From Combretum micranthum (taxonomy: Eukaryota; Streptophyta; Magnoliopsida; Myrtales; Combretaceae), in assembly GCA_024138025.1 (NCBI GenBank), contig JAMXBD010002796.1:1-64000 (forward strand): 64,000 bases of DNA. The letters are read 5' to 3'. Under the pieces are notes generated by a model. It was not told the origin of the DNA. It ran no database searches and saw only the letters and a program-made list of their open reading frames with translations. This document shows positions 36,430 through 47,465 of the stretch, piece after piece. A program made the position numbers and the translations under genes. Within the stretch, counting starts at the first letter, position 1; each line of letters begins with the position of its first letter.

Positions 36430-38230
36430 AAATTCGGATGAAAAATGAACAATATTTTAGAAAAGTTATTTTTCAACTTCAAAATGTGTATTTTCATTGA
36501 AAATGAAGGGCTTAAGGAATAGAAAACATAAATGAATGATTTTGATGAGTAAAGTTTAGATCTATGAGTTTATAGTTCACTACCATGAATTTCTTTTATA
36601 TTCATAACCATAGAAAGTGTAGATCTTGGTTTTGAACTCAAACGAAAATAGTGAAATTCGTATTTTGGCAAGACATCTATTTAAAAACCACTTTCCAAGT
36701 GTCAAAATGAAGTTTTTACTTCAAATAATGAAGGCTTAATATATGTATATCATCAAGACTTCTTTTTACAAGAATCAAAGGTGATTTTCAAAAGTTATTT
36801 TTAAAATAAAAATCTCATTTTCGGATTTTGGCCAAGGCATATTTTGAAAACATGTTTTCCAACTCAAAAATGAAGTTTTTATTCATGATATGGAAGGCTC
36901 TTAAGATAGGATATGTGAGGAATGGATTTTCATAAGTTTAGATAGATTTTATCAAAAGATATGTCCAAAAATAAATTTGTAAATTCAGATCTCAACCAAG
37001 ACGAATTTTGAAAACCCATTTTTCAACTTCAAAATAAGACTTTTATTAAAGAAACGGAAGCCTTAAGGGGTAGGTTTGATTAGGAAATGGTTTTTGAAAG
37101 ACTAAATGAGTTTTACAAAGAAAACAAGCTCAAACGAATTTCTCAAAATTCGGATTTGAAAATAGCCACAATTTAAACACCTATTTCCAAATGCCAAAAT
37201 GATAATTTTGATAAGAAAATGGAAGTCCTAGGGAATATATATAACAAAGACCAAGTTTTGATAAGGATAAAAAAAGTTTATCAAAATATAATCTTAAAAT
37301 AACAAATGGTTTCCAAGAATAGGTTAAACAATGTTTTCCTTCTTTAAAATTTTGTAAAATTGTACTTAGGCAAACCACCTATATGAACACCTATTTTCTA
37401 ACCCCAAAATGAAGGTTTTTGTTGAAATAATGAAGGTGATGGTTATATAGGTCATCAAGGTTGGATTTTGTTAAAAGCAAATATGATTTTACAAGAAGAA
37501 AAACTATTTTCTTAAGTCTAGTAAAATTCAAAGATTTACAAAGTAAAGATTTTCAAAAAGAATTCTTGGTACTATGTGTATACATATAGGTAGATCATCT
37601 CATAACCTTCATAACAATAGCTTTTAGGTAATACATATATGCATGATGCATTGTAGAAAAAAAGTATGAAAATTGAGTTTATCCAAAATTTGTAAATTCG
37701 GATGATTTCAAAACTATGCCTTAAAAACTCATTTATCAACTCCAAAACTTGTGTTTTATATGAAAAATGAGGAGTTTAGGTCATAAGTATCATCAAGTAA
37801 TGATTTTGATAAATTAAGAGAGGATTTGCTAAGAAAAATATATAGAACAAGGAGTAGAAATGAAGTAGGAAAAATCTGAGTTGTTGCCATTTTAAGAAAT
37901 TCGTAATAATGCAGTTTTAGCATGAAAACCCATATTTTTCAAACTCAAATTAGAAGTTTTATCAAAGAAATAAAGTCCTTAGTGGCTAGGCACGGTTGAG
38001 CCTTAATTTTCTAACTATCAAATGATTTTTACTTAAAGGAATCCCCACAAAAACAATTTTTACAAAATTTGGATTTTGGAGTAACTCCTCTTTGAAAACA
38101 TGTTTACAAAGTGTAAAATGGAAATTTTTATGTAGAAATGAAGGACTTAAGTAATAGATGGTTCAATTCTAACTTAGATAACTAGAAATTCTTGAGGATT
38201 AATCCCAAAACATAAGTGAGTTATCAAAGT
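36430..38230 (+). repeat. Diverged tandem array inside the 5.5-kb LTR (about nine units)
   Basis: Each unit of roughly 160-210 bp contains CAACTTCAAAATGAA-like, then TTTTTATT, a GAAGGCTTAAG-like block, a TAGGTAT-like word and an AAATTCGGATTT-like word. Units start near 36470, 36700, 36860, 37020, 37190, 37400, 37740, 37945 and 38110. Corresponding LTRs carry about three units (12735-13240 and 24440-24960) or about six (54960-56040). Confidence 0.75.
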
Positions 38231-39850
38231 TAGGAAACTAATATTCTTAAAAGTAGTTATCCTTGAAGTCTTGCAAAATAAAGAGTTATAAAATTTTCTT
38301 TTAGCAAAAATCATCAAGATCATGCATACATTAAGCTCATCTCATGTCATTCATGTTCGGAAATCATTCATATTGCATGTATAGCTAATATAATAGGAAC
38401 ATTACAAACATTTACAAAAATATCTTTTTCGGAATTGAAGTTTGCTACTGTCCTAATCTGATCAGACCTTTTTGAAGCTTCAAAGTTTTCCAAACTTAAA
38501 TATAATATTAGAATTAGATAGATCTTTTGAAGTAGATAGAAATCGATATATAATTTGCGAGATTCCGAGTTAAAATGACCAAGTTATGGCCGTTTTAAGT
38601 TGGAATTCCCGCTTAGGACGAGAATTACGAATTTGATAGTTCGTATAAAATCGTTTGGATTAGTTTGAGGTGAAATAATTATTAGGGTATTTCTTCCTTT
38701 TTAGGTGACCCCGATATCGACGATTCGTTACCACCGGATTACTTGTACTAAGAGACCGGTGATCCAATGGCCGAGTGAGTATTACTTCCGATTTCATTTA
38801 TTGTATGTGATTGTAATAATAGTTGCACTAGAAATTTGGTAAAGATAAAATGGATATGCATGATGGGGATGAACGGGGACTATGTATGCTTGTTGTTGAT
38901 ATGAAAAATGGAATGTAAGAATATCGAAGCCGAGTGATTAATTATTGCTTGTATAGATGAATTAGAATTGATTGTCTGCGATTATTAATTGATCACTTAA
39001 AAGAATTGGTATAATTGATTATTCGGAAGTGAAGATGAAATTGAGCTCATTCATATCATGATGGGGATGGAGCATTAGCATTTTTTGGTTTATCGTTGTC
39101 CTTAAATGAATATGAGTTGGTTAATCGTGATCCATAAAAAAATTTATAGTTCAGTTGACCATAAGCTTAAACGGCGTCTATAGACACCCAATTTTTGCCC
39201 AATTAATTAAGGCTTAAATTTATAAAGTTAATTAAACAAAATCTTTATTTTTGTTTAATTAAACTCATTTTTCCAAAAGCCTTAATTAAGTAATGAGTTG
39301 GCTAAGTGATCGAGGCACAGGCCAAATGGCCTGTTGGTTAAATACATTGACCCAAACACACACCCAAGCTCAAGGACCCAGGTTCAAACCTTAGCAAAGG
39401 CAAATTTTTGCCTTTTTATCATCTTATTTTTTGCCTTCTCAAAGTGACTTTTTGCCTTACTTTGCATCAATTTTTAACTGACAAAACATCATTAATTGTT
39501 GAAATTGATGATACCATTGCAAAGTAGACATGGAATATGAAAGATCAATACACAATTCATGTGTAAAGACAACCCAAAAATCACAAAATTCGTGCTAGAA
39601 AAATTTGAAAAAAATACAATTTATGAAGCATTCAATTATCCATTAATGAGGATTTGCAAGAATTGATAAAATTGGATGATTCATCTACCCATATTGAATG
39701 ATGTTTGATGAAGAATATGAAAGATCAATCATTAATTCATCAGTTTGAAACAAATTAAACACGAATTATTGAATTAAATTCGTGCAAATGAAGAGGCAAA
39801 AATCGATTCGTTTCTAAAGCAATACGAAACGTAAAATTGAGCTTGCAATC

Positions 39851-39860
39851 TATAAATAGG
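39851..39860 (+). promoter_or_regulatory. TATA box of the element D 5' LTR
   Basis: TATAAATAGG, a canonical plant TATA box, lies about 670 bp into the LTR. It is conserved at 48131-48140 in the 3' LTR. Transcription would start about 30 bp downstream. Confidence 0.75.
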
Positions 39861-40352
39861 GGATACTAGGAGCAAAAGGCACAACTCAATTGCAAGAAAC
39901 ATACACATAACAAGATCAATTCGAAATTTTCGAATTAAGGATGTAGAATTCAAAATTTTCAAATTAAAAGTTCATGGATCAGATTCGATCCAAATTGAGT
40001 ATTTTAGGAGTATTAGAAACTTGATTTTGATGTTTTAGTGAGCTTGGATTTGCTCGAATTGATCAGATGACTCTCTGTAATTTTTTTTATTTGTTTGAAA
40101 CTTCACCGTCGGCAACCACCACCGCGAACCGCCGCTTCCGCGGATCTGAGCGCGATCCACCACCACCACCAGTTGCGGCTCCCACACAGGCGTTGGGCCG
40201 ACAACCTCTCCAGCCTCGAAGACCACCAGAAACGGCCGAGGAAGCGTTCGAAACCACCGTAATCGTCTTCTTCGCCCGATCGGGTCAGATCCGACCCGAA
40301 AATCCGAAGTCCAACCCGCCCACTGGTCAACTGTCAACGGTCAACGGTCAGC

Positions 40353-40675
40353 CCAGATCAGACGGCCCAGATTCAATCATCCAGATCAGACGGTCCAGAT
40401 TCAATCAAGCAGATCAGCGGCCCAGATTCAATCAAGCAGATCAGATGGTCCAGATTTGATCAAGCAGATCAGCAGCCCATATTCAATCATCCAGATCAGA
40501 CAGTCCAGATTTGATTAAGCAGATCAGCGGCCTAGATTCAATCAAGTAGATCAGACGGCCTAGATTTGATCAAGCAAATCAACGCTCCAGATTGGAAGTC
40601 AAGAGATCAGACGGTCCAGATCAAGCAAGCACGACCGACGCTCCAGATCGCATCCGCTCCATCCAACGGCCCAGG
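40353..40675 (+). repeat. Minisatellite in the element D 5' LTR
   Basis: Irregular repeats of about 27-58 bp built from CAGATCAGACGGTCCAGATT and TCAATCAAGCA or TTGATCAAGCA words. The array recurs in the 3' LTR at 48632-48955 with a few base differences. It forms most of the GC-rich part of the LTR. Confidence 0.85.
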
Positions 40676-40954
40676 TCAGTCAGTATTATTTTATTATTAT
40701 TTTATTATATAATTAACTTCAAAAAATAGTAAAAAATTTAGAAAAATTCATAAAAAATTCAGAAAAATTCAGAAAAATCAAAATAATTATTTTTGATATA
40801 AATTTATTTTTTTTGATATTTTTGAATATTTTTAATATGTATTTATACATAAATTGCTTTTAGAAATGCATATTTAATGCATGAAAAATAATTTTAATAT
40901 ATTGTAAAATACTTTGAATATGTTGTGAATTTATGTGATGATTATCTAAAAAAA

Positions 40955-40959
<5 letters not shown>

Positions 40960-41022
<63 letters not shown>
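40960..41022. repeat. TAA microsatellite in the 5' LTR of D
   Basis: About 20 copies of AAT/TAA. The equivalent in the 3' LTR (49260-49313) is about nine bases shorter, a post-insertion slippage difference. Confidence 0.9.
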
Positions 41023-41027
<5 letters not shown>

Positions 41028-41835
41028 AATGATAAAATTGGATTTTCCAAAACCAAAATTTTTAAATAAAAAAAATGATTTTTGGACTTAGAAAAATATG
41101 TTTTTCATGAAATGAAAAATCCATTGATTAGATCATAGGATCATAAAAAAAATGGTTTTCATAAAAATTTAAAATTCAATGAACTTAAAGTGAGAATGGT
41201 TCAAAAAATAAAATTGATCAACAAATTAAAGTTCCTTTTAAAAGAACTACGTTTTGTCTGATTTCGATTAGCGAGTACGTAGGCACCTGCGGGGCGACAT
41301 TAAAAATGAAAAAAAATGTTTTTTTGTTTTTTTTAATATTGTGAATAAATATTTTGTAAATATAAGGAAATATATTTGTTGATATTCATATTCTAAAAAA
41401 AAATAAAAATAAAAATGAAGAAAAGCACATAAAAAATAAAAATGAATGATTTGACTTGTAAATATTTCTGTTATAATGTTTCATTTGAGTTTTTGAGCTT
41501 CAAAAGGATAAATTATAAATTTGAAATTCTAAAAGTGGTAACCAATTTGGTTTTAATAGGTTAGCCCCCGAATCCATGATATCTGGTTTAAAAAGTTTGT
41601 TTTTTTTTTAAATCAAATTTTCGCAGACTAGTAGCTAAGTTAGGATCGACCGACCCATTGATCCTAGCTTTTTATTTTTTCCCGATTTATATCGGGTGGC
41701 GACTCTAAAAAGTTTTCAAAAATTAAAATTTCTTTTAACCCCTAGTCGAGGATTCATGTTAAATGGGTTCGGGTTTAATGTGAATCGGGTTAGGAGAAAT
41801 GAACCAGATAGTGGGAAAATCCAGGCTCGACAGCT

Positions 41836-41853
41836 TGGCGACTCCACTGGGGA
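41836..41853 (+). other. Primer-binding site of element D
   Basis: TGGCGACTCCACTGGGGA begins three bases after the 5' LTR. A tRNA 3' end is primed from TGG. The primer tRNA was not identified here; this type of site is common in Tat/Ogre-like elements, but that assignment is from memory of the family. Confidence 0.7.
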
Positions 41854-43251
41854 AACCTAAATTTTTTTTCTAAAAAAAAAGAGCTCTAGCCACTTAGGAA
41901 TTTTAAAATTTAAATTTATCCTTTAAAATTGCTCGATTTTTTTTTTTTGTGAATATATACATTATAATTCTTTGTACATTATTTGGATAATTGTTTTGTG
42001 AATATATATACTAATCTTGCAGATAAAAAAAAAGAAGAAGGGGCAATAGTCTTATTTATTTATTTATTGATTCTTTGTACATATATTTGTCTTGTGAATA
42101 TATTGTATACTAATATTTCAGGCATAAAAAAAGGGGGGCAATAGATTATTCATTTGCATTTGCATTTGCATATTAGCATAAATGTGTGCTAGATACGGTC
42201 GGACCCAGGCCGTCTTAAGAGCCTAAGCGAGGAGGACGAAGTAAGGTCCGGGGGCTGTGGCTTTCCACCCTCTAGATCAAGAAATGTCCTCCCACTCCGG
42301 TTTAGTACCACTAAACCGAGGAACCTATAGAACCCTACCAAATCATGCATTCATCAACATGGGATATGACCAAATTTTTTTTTTTTTAAAAAAAAGGAGT
42401 TGTATCATTTATTCAAAAAAATAAATCAAATAAAACAAAAAGATTTTAACCAATTCCAACAAAGTCTTAAAAAAAATGTGGAGTAATATTCTTTTAGTTT
42501 TAGTTAGCCTTATAAGATTAGTTGAATAAATAAAAATGATTTGATGAAGGTTTTTGAAATCATTGTTTTAAATATAACTTCGGTAAATATTCTTCAAAAT
42601 CTTATTGGTCATTATCCCCATTTGCATCCGTATGCGAACATATTTGCATCTTTGCATGTGTATATATTTTCTTAAATAAAAATGAAATGTGTATAGTAGA
42701 CTTGTATATCCATAGAATATATATAGTTATAGGGTCTTTCCAACCAGAGTCAAACTTGTATATATCCATAGAGTATATATTGTCCACCTATAGATATAGG
42801 TTCTTTCCAACCACAGTTACTTTTGTCATAGGTATTCCACTTCGTTGTCATCAAGTCTATCGTTTTTGTAAAATATTAGCCCCTATTCGAAATTTTTGAG
42901 AGAGTCATTGTTTTTTACCATTATTCAAGAAAAATAGTTTTTGTTTTAAAATACTTTTTCCACTTTAGGTTTTAAATAATCATTTGTAAATTTTTTGTGA
43001 ATATCCATTATTCTTTCAAACAATTAATTCTTTGATAAATTTGAAAAAAAAAAAAGAATAAAAGTTGTAAATAAAAATGTTCCAAACTTTCTTTTACAAA
43101 AAAAAAAAGAAATAAAAAATGAAAAAACAAACAATAAAAAAATAATAAAAAAAGAAAAAATAAATAGGAGATATTTTGCTAGCAAGAACATAATAAGATT
43201 TTAAAATTGCTTTTGAGCAGGTTCAGCTAATCCCTTACACACTAAGTCAAG

Positions 43252-45193
43252 ATGGCTAACAACAACAATACTCCCAATCAGACTACTGAACAGAGACCCA
43301 ACACCATGGAACAAACCCTGTTTAGAATTGCTGAACAAATGCAGACTTTAACACAAAGTCTTGCTCAGCTTAAGACCCCTACAACATCTGAAGGATCCTT
43401 AGGGGCACAGAAAGGGAAAGGAATTGAGGGGCAACTCATTGATCAGGATGACATACAAAATGAGTTTAATGTAGCTGAGCTAAAGAAAGAACTAGAAGCT
43501 CAAGCTAGGGAGATAGAGAAAAAATTGGTTGAAAAAATGAAGACATTTGATGGCTTTGACCAATCTGCAATCTTAAGCTACCACAGTTTGAGGAAGGTGC
43601 CTTTCCTGGAAAATTTAAGGCACCTGAATTTGAAAATAATGGAACCGGGTTGTCCCAATATGCATACAAGACTGTACATACGACGTATGGGGCAATATGC
43701 CAAATTTGACAAACTGATGGTACAAACTTTTCAAGATAGTCTTACTGGTCCAGCCTTAGCCTGGTATGCCCAATTAGATCACCAAGAAGTTGATACTTGG
43801 GATAAGTTAGCCAGAGCATTTTTCAACCAATATAAGTTCAACATCGAAATGGTACCCTCAGTTTGGGACCTGAACAATATGAAAAAGAAGACAGAAGAAA
43901 CATTCAAGGAGTATGCCCAACGATGGAGAGCTTTAGCTGCAAGAATCACCACCCCGATGCCTGAAAAGGATCTGACAATCACTTTCATCAATGCTCTGGA
44001 TGAACCTTTCTTTTTCACATCTTGTGGGACATGCATCAGCAAGTTTCTCAAAAGTAGTAGTGGCAGGGTGCAGAGTTGAAAATGCCCTCAATTCTGGTAA
44101 ATTGCAAAGCAATGAAGAACCAGAAGCAGAAGAGGACACAGCCAATGTAGTGAGTTACAACAATCCTACACAGAAATCTAGGAGGAAATTCACTCAAATC
44201 CCAGTCCCTCTATCTCAAATTTACCAGAAGCTGAAAGAGGATCATTTATTATACCCTAGTGAGCCAGTACCAGGGTATAAACCACGAAAATATGACCCTA
44301 ATGCACATTGTGAATACCATATGGGTCAACAGGGGCATGCTACTGATGTTTGTTGGGAATTAAAGAATAAAATTCAGGATTTGATTGACTCAGAAATGGT
44401 CCAATTGCAATTTGTTGATGAGCTAGTGGCTAATGATGAAGAACCCACAATTAACATGCTCCATCAAAGAGGTAATTCACAAGAGAAAGATCAAAAAGAG
44501 CATGGAAATCTTGAGCAAAGACTTGCAGCAATGACAGAAAGGATTGAAACCCTAGAGCAGGTTATGAAGCACGTGCTAGATAAACTCCAACATTTAGGCC
44601 TTGATGCTAACAAGGTGCCATCTTGTGAGACTCAAGAAGGATCATCAAGCTGCAAGCCAAAGAATATGAGGCAAGAAAAGAAGCCTTTGAATTCAAAAGC
44701 ATGGGGCAAAAGAAACAGATTTGACACAGCAAAGGCGTCTCACACAATTTGAGATTCCGATGATTCAAGTTCTTAACCGGTTGAGAGAACAGAATCTGAT
44801 AACATTTGAAATCCCAAAGAAGGGTACAAGCCGAGGAAATATGATCCTAATGTCCAATGTGAGTACCACATGGGTCAAACGGGCCACTCTACAGAGAATT
44901 GTTGGAGATTAAAGCACAAAATCCAAGATTTGATCGATGCTAAGCTTATCCAACCCGAGCTCCTGAAATCTATGAAGCCAATTGATGATAATGATCCTAT
45001 CCCAACTCCGACAGGGTTTCCAAGCGTCACTTCATCAAGAATTGAGAGTTTGTTGTTACCATCTGATAAAGTAGCCTATCATATGCAAAAGTTGAATGTC
45101 CGGTCAACACCAATAGGGGCAGGTAGCTTAAGAAAGAAGATCGACATTGATGCCTATCTTTGTAATAAGAATGATAATGAAATCTTCTATTGA
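43252..45193 (+). pseudogene. Decayed gag of element D with a duplicated zinc-knuckle block
   Basis: The start ATG at 43252 opens a Asn/Thr/Gln-rich N-terminus, then a coiled-coil-like Glu/Lys stretch (residues about 75-100), and the retrotransposon gag domain (GPALAWYAQL ... TWDKLARAFFNQY ... ETFKEYAQRWRALAA). Residues about 107-130 (43571-43640) are read in a shifted frame, bounded by two compensating indels. A further shift near 44000 ends the first frame at 44079, and coding continues in another frame from 43991 to 44752. A CEYH-X4-GH-X4-CW knuckle-like motif followed by LK-KIQDLID occurs at 44309-44389 and again at 44858-44938, about 549 bp apart, together with the upstream region. It is normally present once before the protease. 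Coding ends at 45193, and no protease follows. Confidence 0.85.
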
Positions 45194-46771
45194 TATTTGG
45201 GGCAATTTGAATGGATGTTTGTCTATGGATATTTTATTGCTTGAAAATGTTTTGACAAAAAAGAGGCAACCAAATACCAAACACTAACCACTAAACACTT
45301 GAGAGTTGAGTGATTGTGAGGAAATTTATAAGGCTCATTCCTTAAAAGAAGTCTATTTTGCACTTGATACATAGGTTAAGATGATACCAGGCATTCATTT
45401 CAATAACCAAAATATATCCCTTGTTAACCCCGTTGGGCCTAAAAAGAAGGAATTCTTAAAAATAAACCCTGTCAAGAACCACCCGCATTGGGGCACCCCA
45501 CAATGGGGCAATTTGGAGGTTAGGGTCATTAATAAGGAGAAAAGGAATAACTTATATGCACTTGACCTAGTCGCATCAATTCAAGAGTAGTCAATTGACA
45601 CAAATAAATCATTTCCTATGAAAGGAAAAAGAGTCTTCATTTCAAACCATACACAGCACATACACTTTGAGCTATAAAAAAACAAATCACCTTGAATTCG
45701 TCTCCCAAAAGGGGCAATGAAAAAAAAAAGGAAAAAAAAAAAAAAAAGAGAGAAGAAAGAAAAGGAAAAAAAAAAAGAAAAAAAAAAAAAAGAGAGAAAA
45801 AAATGAGAAAAAAAAGAAGAAAAAAAAGAGAACAAGAAAAAGATATTAGGCAAACAAGGTGAATAAAAATCAATGATTTGAAAATACATAGCTCAAGATC
45901 ATTAAAATTCAAAATTCATCAAGTCCCACCCACAAATTCCATCCTTTGGAGACTCTTTGGATCAAAGGAGTTGATTTATTAATACCCTTGAAACTAGGAA
46001 CAAGTGCATTATCAAGTTTTCCTTAAGGGTTCTTGACTTGTAAACCCGGGATGTATTGAAATTTTTTTCAAAAATAAAAAGCCTTTATGAAATATCCTTT
46101 TGATTAAAGCCAATGACCAAAAGCTCAAATTTTTTTACCCAAGAAAAGTCCTGATAGATTAACCAAAATGTATCATTTACAAAACGGACTGTAATTTTGG
46201 AATTCGAGTCATGTGTGAAAATAAGCTAAGAGTGTGGGAGGAAGTCCTCTTTAACTTAGTATTTCAAGCATAAGATAACCAATCCAAGTTCATGGGAATG
46301 ATAAGAAAATTAGTTTGCCCCAAAGGCAAGAAAGTCAAATTGGAGATTATTGCCCCTTAATCAAGGAGGAGAAAAGAAGGCTACCAAGGATTGACCTTCA
46401 AAGAAAATAAGTAAGGGAGAAGTTGTCGCTCATTAGCAATTTTGAAATCAATAAAATTCTTTGCTTGTTAGCAAAATTGAAAAATGATGAAATAAGTGAA
46501 AAAAAAAAGAGAGAAGTTTTTCTCAAAAGTTTTTTTTCAAAAAGAAAAAGAACAAGAAAGAATAAAGGAATCTCTAAATTTTTAAAGAGATATAATTTTG
46601 AGAAAAAAAAGAAAAGAAGAGTTTTAAACTCAAAAGTTTTGAAAAAAGGCATTTGGCCTTAACAAAAATGAAAAAGAGAAGTCTTGACTCAAGAAAAGTT
46701 TTCAAGTTAGCACAGTTTTCGAATTATAAGATTTCAAAAAAAAATCAGTCGTCATTGTTCTTCTAATATCT
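45194..46771 (+). other. Non-coding 3' interior of element D
   Basis: No pol-like sequence in any frame. It contains purine-rich tracts (45718-45846 and about 46498-46625), fragments with weak coding look, and A-rich sequence. Protease, RT and integrase should be here in an autonomous relative. Confidence 0.7.
45718..45846 (+). repeat. Homopurine tract
   Basis: About 130 bases composed almost wholly of A and G, broken by single T and C residues near 45803 and 45835. Mixed A-runs and GA-runs. Such tracts can form triplex DNA. The long open frames on the opposite strand across it (Phe/Ser-rich) are low-complexity artefacts. Confidence 0.85.
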
Positions 46772-46895
46772 AGGATCACTTGCTCAAAGGAGCGTGTCCT
46801 ATTGTTTGAAGAATTAGGATCACTTGCTCAAAGGAGCGCGTCTATTATTTGAAAAAATTAGGGTCACTTGCTCAAAGGAGCGTCATCCTGCCTTT
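46772..46895 (+). repeat. Three-copy minisatellite, 44-bp period, element D 3' UTR
   Basis: A(G)GGATCACTTGCTCAAAGG begins at 46772, 46816 and 46860, giving two exact 44-bp periods. Each is followed by AGCG and a variable TATTTGAA spacer. Confidence 0.88.
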
Positions 46896-46959
46896 AAGAA
46901 TTATAGTTACCAGTCCAGCCAAGAATCAGTTCAAGTAGCACCAATTCAAACCAAAAACC

Positions 46960-47347
46960 AAAGCCCATAGGTCCGGCAAATGACCAAGCTAAAGCCCATA
47001 GGTCCGGCAAATGACCAAATTAAAGCCCATAGAGCCGACAGATGGCCTATCATTTTTCTAAATCTAGACCCGACAGATGGTCTATCAGTTTTTTAGTCTA
47101 GCCCGACAGATGGCCTATCATTTTTCAAAATATCTAGACCCGACAGACGGTCTATCAGTCTAGGCCCGACATATGGCCTATCATTTTTCTAAATCTAACC
47201 CGACAGACGGTCTATCAGTCTAGGCTCGACAGATGGCCTATCATTTTTCAAAATCTAGACCCGACAGATGGTCTATTATTTTCTAAGTCTAGGTCCGACA
47301 GTTGACCTAGCGAATCTCAAAGTCTAGACTCGACAGATGGTTTAGCA
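46960..47347 (+). repeat. Second minisatellite before the 3' LTR of D
   Basis: Begins with AAAGCCCATAGGTCCGGCAA units (31 bp) and grades into about ten units of roughly 25-35 bp with the core CCGACAGATGGTCTATCA or CCGACAGATGGCCTATCA. Odd and even units alternate between GGTCTATCAG and GGCCTATCAT, so a higher-order dimer is forming. Tat/Ogre elements are known to carry variable tandem repeats in this location. Confidence 0.88.
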
Positions 47348-47465
47348 CAAGATAAAAATCTCTTTGTTGAAAATAAAATTTGGGAGGAGAAGCTAAGCAA
47401 AAATTGGTTATCTTTTTGTCTTTGTGGCAAAAGTTTTGTTCAAACTTACCACAAAGAGGGACAGT

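Larger units (their letters stand above)
39179..41832 (+). mobile_element. 5' LTR of element D
   Basis: Starts TATAGACACCC (TG changed to TA; the 3' LTR has TGTAGACACC) and ends CTCGACA. A TATA box TATAAATAGG is at 39851, a GC-rich domain at about 40110-40680 with a minisatellite, and a TAA microsatellite at 40960-41022. The first 300 bases contain a CTTAATTAAG-type inverted repeat around GTTTAATTAAAC. Confidence 0.9.

Noticed and set aside
40067..40459. 130-codon Pro/Arg-rich ORF in the D LTR, with a counterpart at 48373-48738 and antisense frames
   Set aside because: It lies in a GC-rich minisatellite and its second half is a translation of the repeat. The counterpart in the other LTR uses a different frame. 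Open frames on both strands follow from composition.
45581..45912. Two overlapping minus-strand ORFs rich in Phe and Ser
   Set aside because: They are the reverse translation of a homopurine tract.
46772..47347. CRISPR-like array
   Set aside because: Unit lengths and spacers are irregular, spacers are related to each other, no cas genes exist, and the context is a plant retrotransposon.
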